Part shown: positions 41,829 to 51,365 of the stretch, piece by piece | Numbering within the stretch: position 1 is the stretch's first letter | How the letters are laid out: every line of letters starts with the position of its first letter | Assembly: GCF_030151085.1 (NCBI RefSeq) | Contig: NZ_JASLER010000014.1 | Coordinates: 1 to 64,000, forward strand | Direction: 5' to 3' | DNA from: Bacteroides sp. | GTDB lineage: Bacteria > Bacteroidota > Bacteroidia > Bacteroidales > Bacteroidaceae | DNA length: 64,000 bases | Translations under genes and position numbers: made by a program | The notes under the pieces: model-generated | Seen by the model: the letters and a program-made list of their open reading frames with translations, nothing else | Told to the model about the DNA's origin: nothing | Database searches by the model: none

Positions 41829-44309
41829 ATGAAGAAATCAATAGTAACCTGTTTGTTAGGAGCCGCCGCTTTGCTTTGCGGTTGCAATTCCGCTTCTACC
41901 GTAGAACAGAAGAAAAGTGAATTACGGGTATCATCCTACCCGTTGATAACAATAGACCCTTACACCAGTGTATGGTCATCTACCGATAATTTATACGATT
42001 CTCCTACCAAACACTGGACTGGCAAAGACATGTCGCTAATCGGTGTTGCCAAAGTCGATGGAGTGGCTTACCGCTTTATGGGCGATGAGGAACTGGAATT
42101 GCTTCCGGTAGTGAAGACTTCGGAGCAAGGAGATTGGACGGGTAAATATACAATTACCAAGCCCGCCGACGGATGGGAGAAAAACGACTTCAACGACGCA
42201 AGTTGGAAAGAAGGCCCCGCCGCCTTCGGTACTTGTGAGAACGAACATGTAGCCCAAACACAATGGAGTGAGGAATTCATCTGGGTTCGTCGCCATGTCA
42301 ACCTGGAAAATGATTTGCAGAATCAGAATATCTATCTGGAATACTCACACGATGACGATGTTATCATTTACATCAACGGAATTAAGGTAGTCGATACCGG
42401 CAACGCTTGTAAAAAGCATCAGTTGGTGAAGCTATCCGATGAAGTAAAAGCTACCTTGAAGAAAGGTGAGAATGTCATCGCCGCTTACTGCCATAACCGT
42501 GGTGCCAACGCACTGCTGGACTTTGGTCTGCTGGCAGAACAGGACGATACTCGTTTCTTTACTCAAACCGCTACTCAGAACTGGGTTGATGTACAAGCCA
42601 TGACTACTACTTATGAGTTCACTTGCGGCCCGGTTAACTTGAACCTGGCATTCACAGCCCCCATGTTTATGGATAACCTCGACCTCATGGCACGTCCCGT
42701 AAACTATATGACTTATAAGGTTACTGCTAATGACGGCAAACAACACACCGTAGAACTCTACTTTGAAGCCGCTCCGCAATGGGGGCTCGACCTGCCTCAT
42801 CAAGAATCTGTAAGCAACACATTCACTGAAGGCGATTTGGTATATGTCAAGACCGGAAGCCTCAACCAAAAGATACTCAACAAACAAGGCGACGACGTGC
42901 GTATCGACTGGGGACACTTCTACATGGCTGCCAATAAATCGAACACCTACTCCGTAGCAGGCAACGGCATGGAGCTTCGCAAGAGTTTCTTGAACGGAAA
43001 AGCAGAAGCCGGTAAGACGGAAGGATACGACAAGTTAGTCTTGGTTTCAAATCTTGGAGAAACCAAGGAAGCCGACGGACACGTTCTCTTGGGTTATGAC
43101 GACCTATACTCCGTACAATACTTCGGTGAGAACCTTCGTCCGTACTGGAACCGTAAGAACAACGAGACTATTCTTTCTCAATTCGCAAAAGCAGAAAAGG
43201 AATATACCGAGCTGATGAAGAAGACTGCCGAGTTCAATGCTCAACTGATGGACGAAGCAACTCAAGCAGGTGGTCGTCAATATGCGGAGTTATGTGCTGC
43301 CGCTTACCGCCAGTGTATTGCTGCCCACAAGTTGATGGAAGCACCCAACGGCGAACTATTCTTCCCTTCTAAAGAGAACTTCAGCAACGGGTCTATCGGA
43401 ACAGTCGACTTGTCTTATCCGTCTTCTCCCATCTTCCTGGTATACAACCCGGACTTGGCAAAAGCACTGATTAACCACATCTTCTATTATAGCGAAAGCG
43501 GCAAATGGACGAAACCTTTCGCAGCGCACGATATCGGTACTTATCCATTGGCTAACGGCCAGACTTATGGTGGTGACATGCCGATAGAAGAATCTGGTAA
43601 TATCTTGATTATGACCGCAGCCATCGCTACAGTAGAAGGCAATGCCGACTACGCAGCCAAACACTGGGAAACCCTCACTACCTGGACCGATTATCTGGTA
43701 GAATATGGACTTGACCCCGAGAATCAACTCTGTACCGATGACTTCGCCGGACACTTTGCCCACAACGCCAACTTGTCTGTTAAGGCTATCCTGGGTATCG
43801 CATCCTATGGTTATCTGGCAAATATGCAAGGTAAGAAAGAGGTTGCCGAGAAATATTTGCAGAAAGCCAAAGAGATGGCTGGCGAATGGGAAAAGATGGC
43901 TAACGATGGCGACCATTACAAGCTAACTTTTGACAAATCAGGAACCTGGAGCCAGAAGTACAACCTGATTTGGAATAAGCTTCTCAAGATGAATATATTC
44001 CCGGATAGTATCGCAGAAAAAGAAATTGCGTATTATTTGACCAAACAAAACAAATATGGCTTACCTTTGGACAATCGTGAAGCATATACCAAAACCGACT
44101 GGATTATGTGGACCGCAACACTGGCTAATGACAAAGCTACTTTTGAGAAATTCATCGCTCCCGTTTATCTGTTTGTCAACGAGACTACAGACCGCGTTCC
44201 GATGTCCGACTGGGTATTTACTGACACTCCCAAACAGAGAGGCTTCCAAGCACGCTCGGTAGTTGGCGGTTATTTCATCAAAATGCTTGAAGATAAATTG
44301 AATAAATAA
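41829..44309 (+). CDS. DUF4965-family (glutaminase A-like) lipoprotein
   Basis: 826 aa from ATG 41829 (MKKSIVTC). The frame is open for 17 further codons upstream, overlapping the previous gene's end by a few bases, but only this start gives the lipoprotein signal LLCGC. Same domain series as the N-terminal 835 residues of 27239-30745 (DPYTSVWSSTDNLYD, YSHDDDVIIYINGI, WTKPFAAHDIGTYPLANG, GDMPIEESGNIL, CTDDFAGHFAHNANLS, RSVVGGYFIKML) but without the GH43 extension. The conserved acidic pairs in the (alpha/alpha)6-like C-terminal half suggest a hydrolase. The family label glutaminase rests on a fungal enzyme. In this PUL a glycosidase role is more likely; this is inference. Confidence 0.85.
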   Translation: MKKSIVTCLLGAAALLCGCNSASTVEQKKSELRVSSYPLITIDPYTSVWSSTDNLYDSPTKHWTGKDMSLIGVAKVDGVAYRFMGDEELELLPVVKTSEQGDWTGKYTITKPADGWEKNDFNDASWKEGPAAFGTCENEHVAQTQWSEEFIWVRRHVNLENDLQNQNIYLEYSHDDDVIIYINGIKVVDTGNACKKHQLVKLSDEVKATLKKGENVIAAYCHNRGANALLDFGLLAEQDDTRFFTQTATQNWVDVQAMTTTYEFTCGPVNLNLAFTAPMFMDNLDLMARPVNYMTYKVTANDGKQHTVELYFEAAPQWGLDLPHQESVSNTFTEGDLVYVKTGSLNQKILNKQGDDVRIDWGHFYMAANKSNTYSVAGNGMELRKSFLNGKAEAGKTEGYDKLVLVSNLGETKEADGHVLLGYDDLYSVQYFGENLRPYWNRKNNETILSQFAKAEKEYTELMKKTAEFNAQLMDEATQAGGRQYAELCAAAYRQCIAAHKLMEAPNGELFFPSKENFSNGSIGTVDLSYPSSPIFLVYNPDLAKALINHIFYYSESGKWTKPFAAHDIGTYPLANGQTYGGDMPIEESGNILIMTAAIATVEGNADYAAKHWETLTTWTDYLVEYGLDPENQLCTDDFAGHFAHNANLSVKAILGIASYGYLANMQGKKEVAEKYLQKAKEMAGEWEKMANDGDHYKLTFDKSGTWSQKYNLIWNKLLKMNIFPDSIAEKEIAYYLTKQNKYGLPLDNREAYTKTDWIMWTATLANDKATFEKFIAPVYLFVNETTDRVPMSDWVFTDTPKQRGFQARSVVGGYFIKMLEDKLNK

Positions 44310-44320
44310 GAAACATTACC

Positions 44321-46603
44321 ATGAAAAGACTCGCATTCTTAGTTACTTGCGTGTTAAGCGCATGGACAATGACTGCAAATGCTGTGACCGAACCGGTGGA
44401 TTATGTCAATCCACTGGTGGGCTCGCAGTCTAAGCATTCTTTGTCAACCGGCAATACCTATCCTGCTATTGCCCTCCCTTGGGGAATGAACTTTTGGACC
44501 GCCCAAACAGGAGTGATGGGCGACGGTTGGGCATACACGTACGACGCCGATAAAATACGCGGCTTCAAACAAACCCATCAACCCAGTCCGTGGATTAACG
44601 ACTACGGACAATTCTCCATCATGCCGGTTACCGGTAAAGCTGTATTCAACCAGGATGAACGAGCCAGTTGGTTTTCTCACAAAGCGGAGATAGTGAAACC
44701 CTATTATTATAAGGTGTATCTGGCAGACCACGACGTCCTGACGGAATTTGCTCCTACCAGCCGTGCTGCTTTATTTCGTTTCACTTTCCCCGAGAACAAA
44801 GAATCGTACGTTGTAGTCGATGCCTTCGACAATGGTTCTTACATTAAGGTAATCCCCTCGGAAAACAAAATTATCGGTTACACTACCAAGAACAACGGCG
44901 GTGTGCCTGAGAACTTCAAGAATTACTTCGTTGTTGTTTTCGACAAACCTTTCACTTATAAGGCTACGGCAACCAATGGCAACATCGAGACCGGCAAACT
45001 GGAAAGTAAAGAGAACCATGTAGGTGGCATTATCGGCTTTTCTACCCGTCGGGGCGAACAGGTTCATGCCCGCATCGCTTCCTCTTTTATCAGCTTCGAA
45101 CAAGCGGAACAGAATCTGAAAGAACTCGGCAATCGTACTCTGGAAGAAGTAGCCGCCGACGGACGCAATGAATGGAACAAGACACTGGGACGTATCGAAG
45201 TAGAAGACACAGACAAAGACAAACTGCGTACTTTCTACTCCTGCCTTTATCGCTCTGTATTATTCCCTCGCAGCTTCTACGAAATAGATGCAAAGGGTCA
45301 GCCTGTACACTATAGTCCGTACAATGGAAAAGTGTTGCCCGGCTATATGTTTACCGATACCGGTTTCTGGGACACATTCCGTTGTTTGTTCCCTTTCCTC
45401 AACCTGATGTATCCGTCCATGGGCGAGAAGATGCAGGAAGGACTTGCCAATACATACAAAGAAAGCGGTTTCTTACCCGAATGGGCAAGCCCGGGTCATC
45501 GGGGTTGCATGGTAGGCAATAACTCTGCCTCTGTGGTAGCCGATGCTTATCTGAAAGGTTTGCGCGGATATGATATCGAAATCCTGTGGGAAGCAGTGAA
45601 AAGCGGTGCCAACAGTGTGCATCCGCAAGTATCTTCCACCGGTCGTTGGGGGTATGATTACTACAACAAGCTGGGATATGTACCTTACGATGTAGATATC
45701 AAAGAGAACGCAGCCCGTACTTTGGAGTATGCGTTCGATGATTGGAGCATCTATAAGCTGGGACAAGCTTTGGGTAAATCAAAGAAAGAACTGGCAGTAT
45801 ATGCCGAGCGTGCTATGAACTACAAGAACCTGTACGACCCGGAGCATAAGTTGATGCGCGGCAAGAACAAAGACGGCAAGTTCCAGTCGCCATTCAACCC
45901 ATTGAAGTGGGGAGACGCTTTCACCGAAGGAAATAGCTGGCACTACACTTGGTCTGTATTCCACGACCCGCAAGGACTTATCGACCTGATGGGAGGTAAA
46001 GCTGCTTTCAATCAAATGATGGATTCAGTGTTTATCCTGCCTCCGGTATTCGACGAAAGTTATTACGGTAGCGTCATCCACGAAATACGTGAAATGCAGA
46101 TTATGAATATGGGTAACTATGCTCACGGCAACCAGCCCATTCAGCACATGATATACATGTACAACTATTCGGGAGAACCTTGGAAAGCACAGCAACGCGT
46201 TCGTGAAGTTATGGACAAGATGTACAATGCCAATCCCGACGGTTATTGCGGAGATGAAGACAACGGACAGACTTCCGCTTGGTATGTATTCTCCGCCATG
46301 GGATTCTATCCGGTTTGCCCGGGAACAGACGAATACGTGCTGGGGACTCCTTACTTCAAGCAGATGAAGCTGAACCTGGAGAACGGAAATACCATCACCA
46401 TTCATGCACCGGAGAACAGTGACAAGAATTGTTATATCTCCTCTATGAGGGTAAACGGGAATCTTCGTACTCAGAACTTCCTTAATCATAGCGAGCTGAT
46501 GAAAGGCGCCATTATCGACATAAAGATGACCGACTGCCCCAACAAACAGCGTGGAGTAAATGACACCGATTTCCCCTATTCATTCTCTAAAGAACTAAAA
46601 TAA
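44321..46603 (+). CDS. GH92 exo-alpha-mannosidase
   Basis: 760 aa, Sec signal ending in TANA. GH92 signature blocks: DYVNPLVGSQ, GNTYPAIALPWGMNFWTAQ, GFKQTHQPSPWINDYGQFS, DTGFWDTFRCLFPFLNLMYP, TEGNSWHYTWSVFHDPQGL (acid Glu) and CGDEDNGQTSAWYVFSAMGFYPVCPG (base Asp). Family members are calcium-dependent inverting alpha-mannosidases, most with alpha-1,2 specificity and some alpha-1,3 or alpha-1,4. It would trim side chains from the mannan before or after GH76 cleavage. Starts 11 bp after the previous stop. Confidence 0.95.
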   Translation: MKRLAFLVTCVLSAWTMTANAVTEPVDYVNPLVGSQSKHSLSTGNTYPAIALPWGMNFWTAQTGVMGDGWAYTYDADKIRGFKQTHQPSPWINDYGQFSIMPVTGKAVFNQDERASWFSHKAEIVKPYYYKVYLADHDVLTEFAPTSRAALFRFTFPENKESYVVVDAFDNGSYIKVIPSENKIIGYTTKNNGGVPENFKNYFVVVFDKPFTYKATATNGNIETGKLESKENHVGGIIGFSTRRGEQVHARIASSFISFEQAEQNLKELGNRTLEEVAADGRNEWNKTLGRIEVEDTDKDKLRTFYSCLYRSVLFPRSFYEIDAKGQPVHYSPYNGKVLPGYMFTDTGFWDTFRCLFPFLNLMYPSMGEKMQEGLANTYKESGFLPEWASPGHRGCMVGNNSASVVADAYLKGLRGYDIEILWEAVKSGANSVHPQVSSTGRWGYDYYNKLGYVPYDVDIKENAARTLEYAFDDWSIYKLGQALGKSKKELAVYAERAMNYKNLYDPEHKLMRGKNKDGKFQSPFNPLKWGDAFTEGNSWHYTWSVFHDPQGLIDLMGGKAAFNQMMDSVFILPPVFDESYYGSVIHEIREMQIMNMGNYAHGNQPIQHMIYMYNYSGEPWKAQQRVREVMDKMYNANPDGYCGDEDNGQTSAWYVFSAMGFYPVCPGTDEYVLGTPYFKQMKLNLENGNTITIHAPENSDKNCYISSMRVNGNLRTQNFLNHSELMKGAIIDIKMTDCPNKQRGVNDTDFPYSFSKELK

Positions 46604-46608
46604 TAAAC

Positions 46609-48075
46609 ATGATGAAGAAACAGACTATCATTACAACATGCACATTGGCGGCAATGTTATTGGCAGCTCCTTCCGCCTTTGCCATGCAATCGGACGAAAG
46701 CTACTATGTATGCGCTTCAGATGCCATCAAAAAAGACAATCGCCCCAAAGAATCAAAACGTTTGTTCCGTTCCAAAGCAGTAGAAGGACAGATTCAGCGC
46801 ATACAGCAGTTGCTGAAGAATCAGAAACTGGCATGGATGTTTGCCAACTGTTTCCCAAATACACTGGACACTACCGTTCACTTCCGTAAAGACAAAAAAG
46901 ACGGCAAACCCGATACTTTTGTATATACCGGAGACATACATGCCATGTGGCTTCGTGATTCGGGAGCGCAAGTGTGGCCTTACGTACAACTTGCCAACGA
47001 GGATAAAGAGTTGAAAGAGATGTTGGTGGGAGTGATTAACCGTCAATTCAAGCTGATAAATGTCGATTCTTATGCCAATGCTTTCAACGATGGTCCTATC
47101 CCCAATGGGCATTGGAAAACCGACCTCACCGACATGAACGACGAGGTGCACGAACGCAAATGGGAGATTGACTCTTTATGCTATCCGCTGCGTCTTGCTT
47201 ATCATTACTGGAAGACTACGGGTGACGCAAGTGTCTTTGATGCCGAATGGATTAAAGCAATACAAAACATTCTGAAAACCTTCCGCGACCAACAACGCCG
47301 TGACGGACGTGGTTCTTATCATTTCCAACGCGTGACCGAACGTGCGCTGGACACCATGACAAACGAAGGTTGGGGTAACCCGGTGAAGCCGGTAGGACTG
47401 ATAGCTTCTTCTTTCCGTCCTTCGGATGATGCTACGACCTTTCAGTTCCTGATACCTTCTAACTTCTTCGCCGTATCTTCCTTGCGCAAAGCTGCCGAGA
47501 TTTTGACAGCAGTGAATCAGCAACCGGAGTTGGCGAAAGAGTGTACCGGTCTGGCTCAGGAAGTGGAAACCGCACTACAGAAGTATGCTACTTACAATCA
47601 CCCCAAGTATGGCACTATCTATGCTTTTGAGGTAGACGGCTTCGGCAATCAACTGCTGATGGACGACGCCAATGTACCGAGTTTGATTGCACTACCTTAT
47701 CTGGGCGATGTGGATATAAACAATCCTATCTATCAGAATACCCGCCGTTTTGTATGGAGCGAGGATAATCCTTACTTCTTCAAAGGCACGGCAGGCGAAG
47801 GTATTGGCGGTCCGCACATTGGTTACGACATGATTTGGCCCATGAGTATCATGATGAAAGCTTTTACAAGCCAAAACGATGAAGAGATAAAGACTTGTGT
47901 GAAGATGTTGATGGATACCGAAGCCGGCACAGGCTTTATGCACGAATCTTTCCATAAGGATAATGCGTCCAAGTTCACCCGTGCATGGTTTGCCTGGCAG
48001 AATACGCTATTCGGTGAACTTATTCTGAAACTGGTGAATGATGGCAAGCTCGACTTGTTGAACAGCATACAGTAA
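46609..48075 (+). CDS. GH125 exo-alpha-1,6-mannosidase
   Basis: 488 aa with a Sec signal ending SAFA. GH125 (alpha/alpha)6 barrel: TGDIHAMWLRDSGAQVWPY, ALDTMTNEGWGNPVKPVGL, SSFRPSDDATTFQFLIPSN, GGPHIGYDMIWPMSI, MHESFHKDN (conserved Glu) and RAWFAWQNTLFGE. It releases mannose from alpha-1,6-linked manno-oligosaccharides and pairs functionally with GH76. Starts 5 bp after the GH92 stop. Confidence 0.95.
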   Translation: MMKKQTIITTCTLAAMLLAAPSAFAMQSDESYYVCASDAIKKDNRPKESKRLFRSKAVEGQIQRIQQLLKNQKLAWMFANCFPNTLDTTVHFRKDKKDGKPDTFVYTGDIHAMWLRDSGAQVWPYVQLANEDKELKEMLVGVINRQFKLINVDSYANAFNDGPIPNGHWKTDLTDMNDEVHERKWEIDSLCYPLRLAYHYWKTTGDASVFDAEWIKAIQNILKTFRDQQRRDGRGSYHFQRVTERALDTMTNEGWGNPVKPVGLIASSFRPSDDATTFQFLIPSNFFAVSSLRKAAEILTAVNQQPELAKECTGLAQEVETALQKYATYNHPKYGTIYAFEVDGFGNQLLMDDANVPSLIALPYLGDVDINNPIYQNTRRFVWSEDNPYFFKGTAGEGIGGPHIGYDMIWPMSIMMKAFTSQNDEEIKTCVKMLMDTEAGTGFMHESFHKDNASKFTRAWFAWQNTLFGELILKLVNDGKLDLLNSIQ

Positions 48076-48081
48076 ACGTGT

Positions 48082-49209
48082 ATGAAGAAGTATCTGATAA
48101 TGATGGTTGCGGCAGTCTGTATGACTGCCTGCAACCATTCTTCCGTTTTAACCCAGTCCGGCTTGGACCCTGCCAAGTTCCGGACAGAAGTAGATGGCAA
48201 GCAAACAGACCTGTTCATCCTTCGTAATGCGCAGGGCATGGAAGTTACCGTAACCAACTTGGGCGGACGAATCGTATCGGTGCTGGTTCCCGACAAAGAC
48301 GGAGTAATGCGCGATGTAGTCCTGGGCTTCGACTCCATCCCGGATTATATTCACAAGCCTACTGACTTCGGAGCATCTACCGGACGTTATGCCAACCGCA
48401 TCCACAACGGACGTTTCACACTGGATGGCGTAGAGTATCAGTTGCCCCGCAACAACTACGGGCATTGCCTGCATGGCGGACCAAGAGGTTTCCAATATCA
48501 GGTATTCGACAGCAAACAGACGGACGGACAGACTTTGGAGCTGACCTATCTTTCGAAAGACAATGAAGAGTGCTTCCCCGGCAATCTGAACTGCAAAGTT
48601 ATCTTCGTCTTGACCGACGACAATGCCATCGACATCCGTTACGAGGCCGAAACCGACAAGCCGACCATCGTCAACATGACCAACCATTCTTACTTCAACC
48701 TGGACGGCGACGGCTTCAGCATCGCCGAGCATCTACTGAGGGTGAATGCCGATGCCTATACTCCGATTGATAGTACCTTCATCACTACCGGAGAAATAGC
48801 TACGGTAGAAGGTACTCCGATGGACTTCCGGCAATACACGCCGATTGGGTCACGCATCAATCAGACAGAGTTCGAGCAGCTACGTTTCGGGCAGGGGTAC
48901 GACCACAACTGGGTGTTGAATACCAAGGGAGACATCAGTCAAGTGTGTGCTTCGCTCAAATCGCCTAAGACGGGCATTGTGCTCGATGTATATACCAATG
49001 AACCCGGCATACAGATATACACCGGAAACTTCCTGAACGGCATCATTCATGGAAAGAAAGGAGTGCCCTACGACCATCGTCCTTCGCTGTGCATGGAAAC
49101 CCAGAAGTACCCCGATAGCCCTAACAAGGGAGACTGGCCGTCACCGGTTCTTCGGCCGGGAGAGAAGTACGAAAGCCACTGCATTTATAAGTTCTCGGTA
49201 GAGAAATAA
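48082..49209 (+). CDS. Aldose 1-epimerase, lipoprotein form
   Basis: 375 aa with a lipoprotein signal (MTACN, Cys16), so the mutarotase acts in the periplasm. Family blocks: GGRIVSVLVPDKDG, GRYANRIHNGRFTLDG, GHCLHGGPRGF, VNMTNHSYFNLDGDG (catalytic His), GYDHNWVLN and TNEPGIQIYTGNFL (catalytic Glu). It equilibrates alpha and beta anomers of the monosaccharides released by the PUL enzymes. Starts 6 bp after the GH125 stop. Confidence 0.92.
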   Translation: MKKYLIMMVAAVCMTACNHSSVLTQSGLDPAKFRTEVDGKQTDLFILRNAQGMEVTVTNLGGRIVSVLVPDKDGVMRDVVLGFDSIPDYIHKPTDFGASTGRYANRIHNGRFTLDGVEYQLPRNNYGHCLHGGPRGFQYQVFDSKQTDGQTLELTYLSKDNEECFPGNLNCKVIFVLTDDNAIDIRYEAETDKPTIVNMTNHSYFNLDGDGFSIAEHLLRVNADAYTPIDSTFITTGEIATVEGTPMDFRQYTPIGSRINQTEFEQLRFGQGYDHNWVLNTKGDISQVCASLKSPKTGIVLDVYTNEPGIQIYTGNFLNGIIHGKKGVPYDHRPSLCMETQKYPDSPNKGDWPSPVLRPGEKYESHCIYKFSVEK

Positions 49210-49248
49210 CATCTACTCTCTTTCAAAAAAGTGCTTAAATAATAGAAC

Positions 49249-51309
49249 ATGAAGAATAGTACAAGATTTAGATATATCATTGCTGCTGTTGGAATAACCG
49301 TTGCAATGACTTCTTGTGAATCAGCAGAGCAATCACACGTAACAACTGTGCCTCGCCCCGATACACAAGAACAGAACGTGAATTATGTATCGAACCGTGC
49401 ACCCTTGCAACCTCTGCATTTCATCAAGCTACCTGTAGGAAGCGTGCAGCCGCTAGGATGGGTTCGCCGTTACCTCGAACTACAACGTGAAGGACTCACC
49501 GGACACTTGGGCGAAATCAGTGCCTGGTTGGAAAAGAAGAATAACGCCTGGCTCACCAACGGCGGCGACCACGGCTGGGAAGAAGTACCTTACTGGCTGA
49601 AAGGCTATGGCAACCTTGCCTACATCCTGAACGACCCCAAGATGATAGCCGAAACCCAAATATGGATAGAAGGCGCCTTTGCCAGCCGCCAGTCCGACGG
49701 CTACTTCGGTCCCGTCAACCTACGTAACGGCAAACGCGAACTATGGGCACAGATGATTATGCTATGGTGCCTACAATCTTACTACGAGCATTCGCAAGAT
49801 GAACGTGTTATCAGTCTGATGACCGACTACTTTAAATGGCAAATGACCGTCCCCGATGAAGACCTGCTGAAGGATTACTGGGAAAACAGCCGTGGCGGAG
49901 ACAACCTCCTGAGCATCTACTGGCTCTACAACCGCACCGGCGACAAGTTCCTGTTGGAGCTTGCCGACAAGATTCATCGCAATACCGCCGACTGGACGCA
50001 ATCTACTTCCTTGCCCAACTGGCACAACGTCAACATCGCCCAATGCTTCCGCGAACCAGCTACCTACTATATGCAAACCGGAGATTCTGCCTTGCTGAAT
50101 GCTTCTTATAATGTGCATAACCTGATTCGCCGCACCTTCGGGCAAGTTCCGGGCGGCATGTTCGGTGCCGATGAGAACGCCCGCCTCGGTTATATCGACC
50201 CACGACAAGGAGTAGAAACTTGCGGTATCGTCGAACAAATGGCCTCCGATGAAATCATGCTAGGCATGACGGGTGACCCCTTCTGGGCAGAACATTGCGA
50301 GGAAGTAGCCTTCAACACCTACCCTGCTGCCGTAACCTCGGACTTCAAGGCACTGCGCTACATCACAAGTCCCAACCATACCATCAGCGACTCCAAGAAC
50401 CATCATCCGGGCATCGACAACCGTGGACCGTTCCTTTCAATGAACCCCTTCAGTAGCCGTTGTTGCCAGCACAATCATGCACAAGGATGGCCTTATTATG
50501 CCGAGCATCTCGTTATGGCAACGCCCGACAATGGTCTGGCAGCAGTGCTCTATGCCGCCAGCGAAACAACGGCAAAGGTAGGCAACAATCAGCAGGTAGT
50601 TTTGAAAGAAGAAACCCACTATCCATTCGACGAAAAGGTGACCTTCACCCTGCAAATGGAAAAGCCGGTCGACTTCCCCCTTTACCTGCGCATCCCCTCT
50701 TGGACTAACGGACAAGCCACGCTGAAAGTAAACGGACAATCCATGCAAATACCTGCCACCAAAGATGCGCAATACGCTTGCATCAAGCGCCAATGGCAAC
50801 CGGGCGACCAAGTAGAGTTGACCCTACCCATGTCCTTCCGCATGCGTACCTGGCAGGTGAACAAGAACAGTGTAAGCGTGGACTATGGTCCTCTCACCCT
50901 CTCTCTGAAAATCAAAGAGAACTACGTGAAGCGAGACAGCCGCGAAACAGCCATTTGGGATTCCCGTTGGCAAGAAGGTTCCGACGCCAGCCAATGGCCG
51001 ACAACAGAAATCTACCCCGACAGTCCGTGGAACTACGCACTGATATTACCGGACGAAGCCGATCTGAAGCAATGGAAGGTAGAGCGCAGAGCATGGCCAG
51101 CGGATAATTTTCCATTTACCACCGAATCAGTTCCTTTGGAAGTCAAGGCAGAAGGACGTAAGATAGCTTCCTGGCAATTGGACGAAACCGGTTTGTGCGG
51201 CGTACTGCCTGACGAGAATGCAGTGAAAGGTGAAAAAGAGGAGATTACATTAATCCCGATGGGAGCCGCTCACCTGCGCATTTCGGCATTCCCACGTGTA
51301 ACACAATAA
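49249..51309 (+). CDS. GH127-like (DUF1680) glycosidase, probable beta-L-arabinofuranosidase type
   Basis: 686 aa with a lipoprotein signal (MTSCE). DUF1680 (alpha/alpha)6 barrel followed by beta domains: RAPLQPLHFIKLPVGSVQPLGW, DGYFGPVNLRNG, GVETCGIVEQM and SSRCCQHNHAQGWPYY. The Glu-x-Cys of VETCG and the paired Cys of RCCQ match the zinc-binding Cys3Glu site with a Cys nucleophile known from GH127 beta-L-arabinofuranosidases. Later beta-rich blocks (YLRIPSWTNGQATLKVNGQ) are typical. Other families in this clan (such as GH146) also act on arabinofuranosides, so substrate remains open. Its presence implies a furanose-like decoration on the PUL target. Confidence 0.85.
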   Translation: MKNSTRFRYIIAAVGITVAMTSCESAEQSHVTTVPRPDTQEQNVNYVSNRAPLQPLHFIKLPVGSVQPLGWVRRYLELQREGLTGHLGEISAWLEKKNNAWLTNGGDHGWEEVPYWLKGYGNLAYILNDPKMIAETQIWIEGAFASRQSDGYFGPVNLRNGKRELWAQMIMLWCLQSYYEHSQDERVISLMTDYFKWQMTVPDEDLLKDYWENSRGGDNLLSIYWLYNRTGDKFLLELADKIHRNTADWTQSTSLPNWHNVNIAQCFREPATYYMQTGDSALLNASYNVHNLIRRTFGQVPGGMFGADENARLGYIDPRQGVETCGIVEQMASDEIMLGMTGDPFWAEHCEEVAFNTYPAAVTSDFKALRYITSPNHTISDSKNHHPGIDNRGPFLSMNPFSSRCCQHNHAQGWPYYAEHLVMATPDNGLAAVLYAASETTAKVGNNQQVVLKEETHYPFDEKVTFTLQMEKPVDFPLYLRIPSWTNGQATLKVNGQSMQIPATKDAQYACIKRQWQPGDQVELTLPMSFRMRTWQVNKNSVSVDYGPLTLSLKIKENYVKRDSRETAIWDSRWQEGSDASQWPTTEIYPDSPWNYALILPDEADLKQWKVERRAWPADNFPFTTESVPLEVKAEGRKIASWQLDETGLCGVLPDENAVKGEKEEITLIPMGAAHLRISAFPRVTQ

Positions 51310-51365
51310 AATAGATTAATAGGACAATCATCACACATTAACAATTCATCAATAACACATTCATA

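Noticed and set aside
41829..44309. True glutaminase acting on glutamine
   Set aside because: Only the family label suggests it; the gene is embedded among mannan-active glycosidases and has a fused GH43 paralogue.
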